Shown in pieces: positions 60,833-64,000 of a DNA stretch of 64,000 nucleotides (positions are counted from its first letter, which is position 1; every line of letters starts with the position of its first letter). Below the pieces are notes generated by a model. The model was not told the origin of the DNA. It saw nothing but the letters and a program-made list of their open reading frames with translations, and made no database searches. The position numbers and the translations under genes were made by a program. This stretch comes from Bacillus sp. FJAT-29937 (lineage in GTDB: Bacteria > Bacillota > Bacilli > Bacillales > Cytobacillaceae). The stretch is taken from contig NZ_LMAS01000005.1 in the NCBI RefSeq assembly GCF_001509555.1, positions 71,507 through 135,506 of the forward strand, in the 5' to 3' direction.

Positions 60833-62124
60833 GCAGGACTAGTTTAAAAGAAAAGTTAAATTACAATGAAACATTTAATTGCGTCCAATGTGGTTATTGC
60901 TTACCGGCGTGTCCAACATATGAAACAATGAAAACAGAAGCGCATACCCCTAGGGGAAGAATCAATCTAGTTAGGATGCTTGCTGAGGAAAAAATTAGTG
61001 TTGAAGATTTAAGAGAACCAATTGAAAATTGTCTTGGTTGCCGGGCATGTGAACCCGTATGCCCAACCAATGTCCAATACGGAAAAATATTGGAGGGAGC
61101 TAAGGAAGTTTTAGAGGATAATGCAAAGAAAACGAAAATACAAAGAAAAGTTGAATCTATTCTCTTTGATCAGATGATCCCTTCTAAAAAGTGGATGAAC
61201 TTTATAGGAAATGCTTCATGGTTCTATCAAAAAACAAGGTTGCAAAAAGTAGCTCGAAAAACGGGCGTAACTAAAAGAGCACCTCTTCATCTTGGAGAAT
61301 TCGAAGCGGTATTACCTAACCAAACTTCTCCGCAGATCCGTAAACAAATGGTGCGTGACAATAAAGCCATTGGCCCTAAAAAAATGGTTGTTGGTTTTAT
61401 TACTGGATGCGTCATGGACTCAATTTTTCACGAAACAAATCGTAACACCATAAAATTATTAACAATGTCTGGAGCCGAGGTGATTATTCCTGAAAACCAG
61501 ACTTGTTGTGGGGCACTGCACGCCCATTCAGGAAAAACAAACTCTGCCAAAGAGCTTGCCAAAAAAAATATAGAGGCTTTCGAAAAGGAAAACGTAACAT
61601 ATATCGTAAATAACGCCGGTGGATGCGGCGCGACTCTTGTGGAATACGAACATCTATTCATTGGAGATGAAGAATGGGAAGAACGGGCAAGAAAATTCGC
61701 AAAAAAAACTAGAGATATCTCCCAAGTTTTAAATGAACTTGATGGCCTGCGTTTTACAAACAATATTAATGAGACAATTACCTACCAATCTTCTTGTCAT
61801 ATGAAAAATGTGCAAAAAGTAACTGAAGAACCTTTAGCATTACTAAAGCAAGTTCCAAATGCTGGATACAGAGAAATGAAGAATTTCGACCGTTGTTGTG
61901 GATCAGCAGGCATTTATAATCTTGTAAACTATGAAGAATCCATGGACATATTAGATATTAAAATGAAAAATGCAAAAGAAACAATCGCTACAATTATTGT
62001 AACTACAAATCCGGGCTGCCTATTGCAAATGAAGCTAGGTATTCAAAGGGAAGGGATGAAGAAAACAGTCAGAGCCATCCATCTTGTTGATTTGCTAGTA
62101 GAGGCAGGAGCAGTTCCAAAATAG
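60829..62124 (+). CDS. Iron-sulphur electron-transfer subunit, GlcF family
   Basis: This 431-residue protein has two 4Fe-4S motifs (CVQCGYCLPACP and CLGCRACEPVCP) and two CCG-type boxes (TCCGALHAHSGK, RCCGSAGIYN). It pairs with GlcD and sends electrons to the quinone pool. It overlaps the GlcD gene by 4 bases. No GlcE-like subunit is present, so a two-part enzyme is likely. Last gene of the operon. Confidence 0.9.
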   Translation: MSRTSLKEKLNYNETFNCVQCGYCLPACPTYETMKTEAHTPRGRINLVRMLAEEKISVEDLREPIENCLGCRACEPVCPTNVQYGKILEGAKEVLEDNAKKTKIQRKVESILFDQMIPSKKWMNFIGNASWFYQKTRLQKVARKTGVTKRAPLHLGEFEAVLPNQTSPQIRKQMVRDNKAIGPKKMVVGFITGCVMDSIFHETNRNTIKLLTMSGAEVIIPENQTCCGALHAHSGKTNSAKELAKKNIEAFEKENVTYIVNNAGGCGATLVEYEHLFIGDEEWEERARKFAKKTRDISQVLNELDGLRFTNNINETITYQSSCHMKNVQKVTEEPLALLKQVPNAGYREMKNFDRCCGSAGIYNLVNYEESMDILDIKMKNAKETIATIIVTTNPGCLLQMKLGIQREGMKKTVRAIHLVDLLVEAGAVPK

Positions 62125-62134
62125 CAAGTCGAGC

Positions 62135-62162
62135 AGGAGGGGCAGACACCCCTCCTCTTAAA
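62135..62162 (+). terminator. Operon terminator
   Basis: AGGAGGGG (62135-62142) and CCCCTCCT (62149-62156) form a perfect 8-bp GC-rich stem followed by CTTAAAC. The T run is short. Confidence 0.6.
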
Positions 62163-62196
62163 CAATTACTTCGTATTTCTTCTTGTATCAAATATC

Positions 62197-62476
62197 TCAG
62201 TAACATCCTTGTTTCTTCGCAGATGCTTCACTTTTTAACACTGAATCAACCAAATCAACATAAGAATCCCTCCAATATTTGCTTGTCGTTGCAATATTAC
62301 TATGCCCCGCCAATCTTCTTACCTTTTCAATATCATTAATTGTCACTTTAAACATCCATTTACAATATGCATGCCGGAACATATGAGGCGTGCGTTAATC
62401 TTTTCTTTGGCAGACTATATCCTTCAAGCATCGTCTGGATCCCTCGGACCGTGAACTTCGTTGATCTCTGGCTGTA
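62197..62476 (-). pseudogene. Broken tyrosine recombinase (integrase), right copy
   Basis: The reverse strand reads QRSTKFTVRGIQTMLEGYSL, then a frameshift near 62395, then PHMFRHAYCKWMF and VRRLAGHSNIATTSKYWRDSY. The Arg and His catalytic positions are kept (FRHAY, LAGH), unlike the left copy, but the frame is broken and the N-terminal half is missing. It lies just outside the operon terminator. Confidence 0.8.
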
Positions 62477-62477
62477 A
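62265..62477. repeat. Direct repeat, right copy (integrase DNA)
   Basis: This stretch aligns with 45451-45659, same orientation. The homology stops at about 62477, exactly where the truncated flavoprotein frame begins. Confidence 0.8.
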
Positions 62478-62478
62478 G

Positions 62479-63234
62479 AGAAATACTCGCCATATTATCG
62501 TGGCTGTTGGACTGGGCAACGTAGAATTTTTCCCTTCCAACTTTCAGCATTTGCCAGCTGAACTCATATCGCATTCTTCCGGATATACCTCTTATGAAAG
62601 CTTTGCCGGAAAAAGGGTTGTCGTATTGGGAGGGGGACAAAGCGGGTGGGAGGCGGCAGCGCTGTTGCATCAAGCTGGGGCGAATGTGGAGTTAGCTTTC
62701 CATGGATCAGGATATGAACCTCCTTTGGAAAACATCAATGAACGTCAGCGAGACATTGCCGACAAGTTTTTCTTTCTTCCGGAAAAAGAGAAGGACTATC
62801 TGCGAAAAGAACTACTTAAAGCTACAGTAACTGAATTTCTTCTCCCACTAGTCGAGGGAAAGGTACGGCTACGTCCTTATTCAGATATCATATGTGCTAA
62901 GCATGTACAGGAAACCGGAAAATTTGAGGTTGTTTTTCGAAATGAGGAAAGGGTAGAGGTAGATCATCTTTTTGCTGCCACAGGATACTGTCCGTCAGTT
63001 GATAAGATTATGTTTCTTAAGTCTATATTGCCTAATATCTTGAAGGAAGAAAACGGGTTTCCCGTAGTAAATTTTGAATCAAGTGTAGAAGGTCTCTATT
63101 TTGTCGGTCCACTATCTTCACACCATCATGGACCAACTTATACACAAATCGCAGGTGTATGGCATACGTCTAGAACGATTATTTCATCGCTGCTTAAACA
63201 AGAAGCAGCCATCACATCAACACGTGAAAATTGA
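62479..63234 (+). pseudogene. N-terminally truncated FAD/NAD(P)-dependent oxidoreductase
   Basis: The open frame encodes the C-terminal 250 residues or so of a flavoprotein monooxygenase/oxidoreductase: RHIIVAVGL, the NADPH motif VVVLGGGQSGWEAA, LFAATGYCPSVDK and HHHGPTYTQIAG. The N-terminal FAD-binding Rossmann motif and start are missing; the frame begins at the end of the integrase repeat. It was cut when the integrase DNA arrived. The rest of the gene is intact. Confidence 0.7.
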
Positions 63235-63552
63235 ATAGAGGAGGGTTTAACACCCATAAAGTAGATAATCAGCTAGTTGTTCGATCGAACTTTTTCGTAA
63301 AAATTATATTATCTACTATTTATCACATTTTGAAAATTTAGAAAATTATATTGACTTGATACTCAGAAAATGTTTTAATAATAGCGAAGTGGTAGGGTCA
63401 CTCCACCTTGATAAACCCGACAAATAATGTCACAGAAATTAAGGGGGCAAGAAATTTAACCAGGGCTTCAAGATCAATTATTCACGGAGTCCTAATAGTA
63501 CGATTTAAGGATGAAACGCGCAGCATTAATTTAATGAAAAGAGGTGTCACGG
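63235..63552. other. Leader region of the TauE/SafE gene
   Basis: This 318-bp region holds AT-rich DNA with TTGACT near 63350 and a stretch with several short G/C blocks (63395-63530) that could be a structured leader. It does not match a riboswitch I can name. Confidence 0.35.
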
Positions 63553-64000
63553 ATGTCGGTGATCGCATTCATCATCGGCCTGCTGACTGGTGTGCTGACG
63601 GGTATGATATCCGTGGGCGGCGGTGTTATTGTTACAAGTTTGCTCATCCTGTTTACACATTGGTTGAAATTAGGATTAAATATGAAAGAAATAGCAATGA
63701 TGACATCTTTTAATACGATTTTTACTACTATTTCAGGATCGGTTTATTATTACTTACAAAAACTTGTAAAATTAAATGTTATCTTATATTTTGGTGTTCC
63801 TGCTTTACTAAGTAGTTTGCTATCTTCGCGAATTGCCAACACGCTCAGTGATGATTTATTAAAAGGGATTTTTACCTTATTCTCTATCATTGCCGCCATT
63901 TCTATATTATTACCAAAAAAAGATCCGGTTGAAGTCAAAGAGGAAAGATTCTCTCCCATTCTCGCTATCTTTTTAAGTGCTGGAGTTGGAGCTGTAGGTG
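63553..64000 (+). CDS. TauE/SafE-family sulfite/anion exporter (3' end outside window)
   Basis: The visible 149 residues have several hydrophobic helices and the TauE/SafE signature near the N-terminus (LTGVLTGMISVGGGVIVTSLL). The family exports sulfite, sulfoacetate or related anions. GAGGTG ends 6 bases before the ATG. The gene runs past the window end. Confidence 0.85.
   Translation, partial: MSVIAFIIGLLTGVLTGMISVGGGVIVTSLLILFTHWLKLGLNMKEIAMMTSFNTIFTTISGSVYYYLQKLVKLNVILYFGVPALLSSLLSSRIANTLSDDLLKGIFTLFSIIAAISILLPKKDPVEVKEERFSPILAIFLSAGVGAVG

Noticed and set aside
63395-63530. Possible SAM-type riboswitch before the TauE/SafE gene
   Set aside because: Fragments resemble pieces of the consensus (ACCTTGATAAACCCGACAA) but the order and pairing do not fit, so it is left unassigned.

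Overview
The window looks like chromosomal DNA of a low-GC, spore-forming Bacillaceae bacterium. It is AT-rich, ribosome-binding sites are strong, and TTG and GTG starts are frequent. Many families are typical of Bacillus relatives: SwrC, DUF3231, DUF2935, YIEGIA with its capping subunit, HAAS behind PadR, YrvL, DUF3951, TrhO and a DUF2087/GIY-YIG pair. No rRNA, tRNA, intact IS element or CRISPR array was found.

Layout. 0-3.3 kb: a MarR regulator (cut by the window edge) divergent from three short-chain dehydrogenases. 3.3-7.7 kb: a DsbA-like oxidoreductase divergent from a TetR regulator, then a MerR-methyltransferase fusion and an MFS exporter. 8.1-12.1 kb: a TetR gene divergent from the RND exporter swrC, sharing an operator/promoter. 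12.4-19.7 kb: many small membrane, secreted and zinc-ribbon proteins with several decayed genes. 20.2-28.9 kb: two DUF3231 paralogues, an extra RNase J, an XRE-aminoglycoside phosphotransferase fusion, PadR-HAAS and YrvL. 29.3-33.2 kb: a cyclic-di-GMP riboswitch in front of a diguanylate cyclase and a PAS-GGDEF-EAL-PilZ protein. 33.4-44.8 kb: housekeeping and accessory genes including trhO, peptidase E and a flavin monoamine oxidase. 45.9-62.1 kb: a catabolic island. 62.2-64 kb: an integrase remnant, a truncated flavoprotein and the start of a TauE/SafE exporter.

The island is the main feature. A sigma-54 enhancer-binding protein is followed by a terminator, three 15-bp enhancer-like sites, a near-perfect -24/-12 promoter and a tightly packed 13-gene operon. 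The operon encodes two M29/NicX-like metalloenzymes, a complete tripartite tricarboxylate transporter, a KdgT-like permease, an enoyl-CoA hydratase, a class III CoA-transferase, a gamma-carbonic-anhydrase/CaiE-like protein, a class III aminotransferase, a semialdehyde dehydrogenase and GlcD/GlcF-like oxidase subunits. It is bracketed by two broken copies of one tyrosine-integrase gene in the same orientation. The substrate is unknown; the gene set suggests an amino- or hydroxy-carboxylate degraded through CoA thioesters.

Two further themes stand out. First, several intergenic regions carry hairpin-rich repeats built on a ~51-bp period. Five of them share a four-motif 51-61-51 architecture of CGGA-N5/7-TCCG palindromes. 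Second, gene decay is unusually dense, with at least a dozen remnants, chimeras or interrupted genes. Starts often differ from the longest possible ORF because the ribosome-binding site points to an internal ATG; the reason is given per gene.
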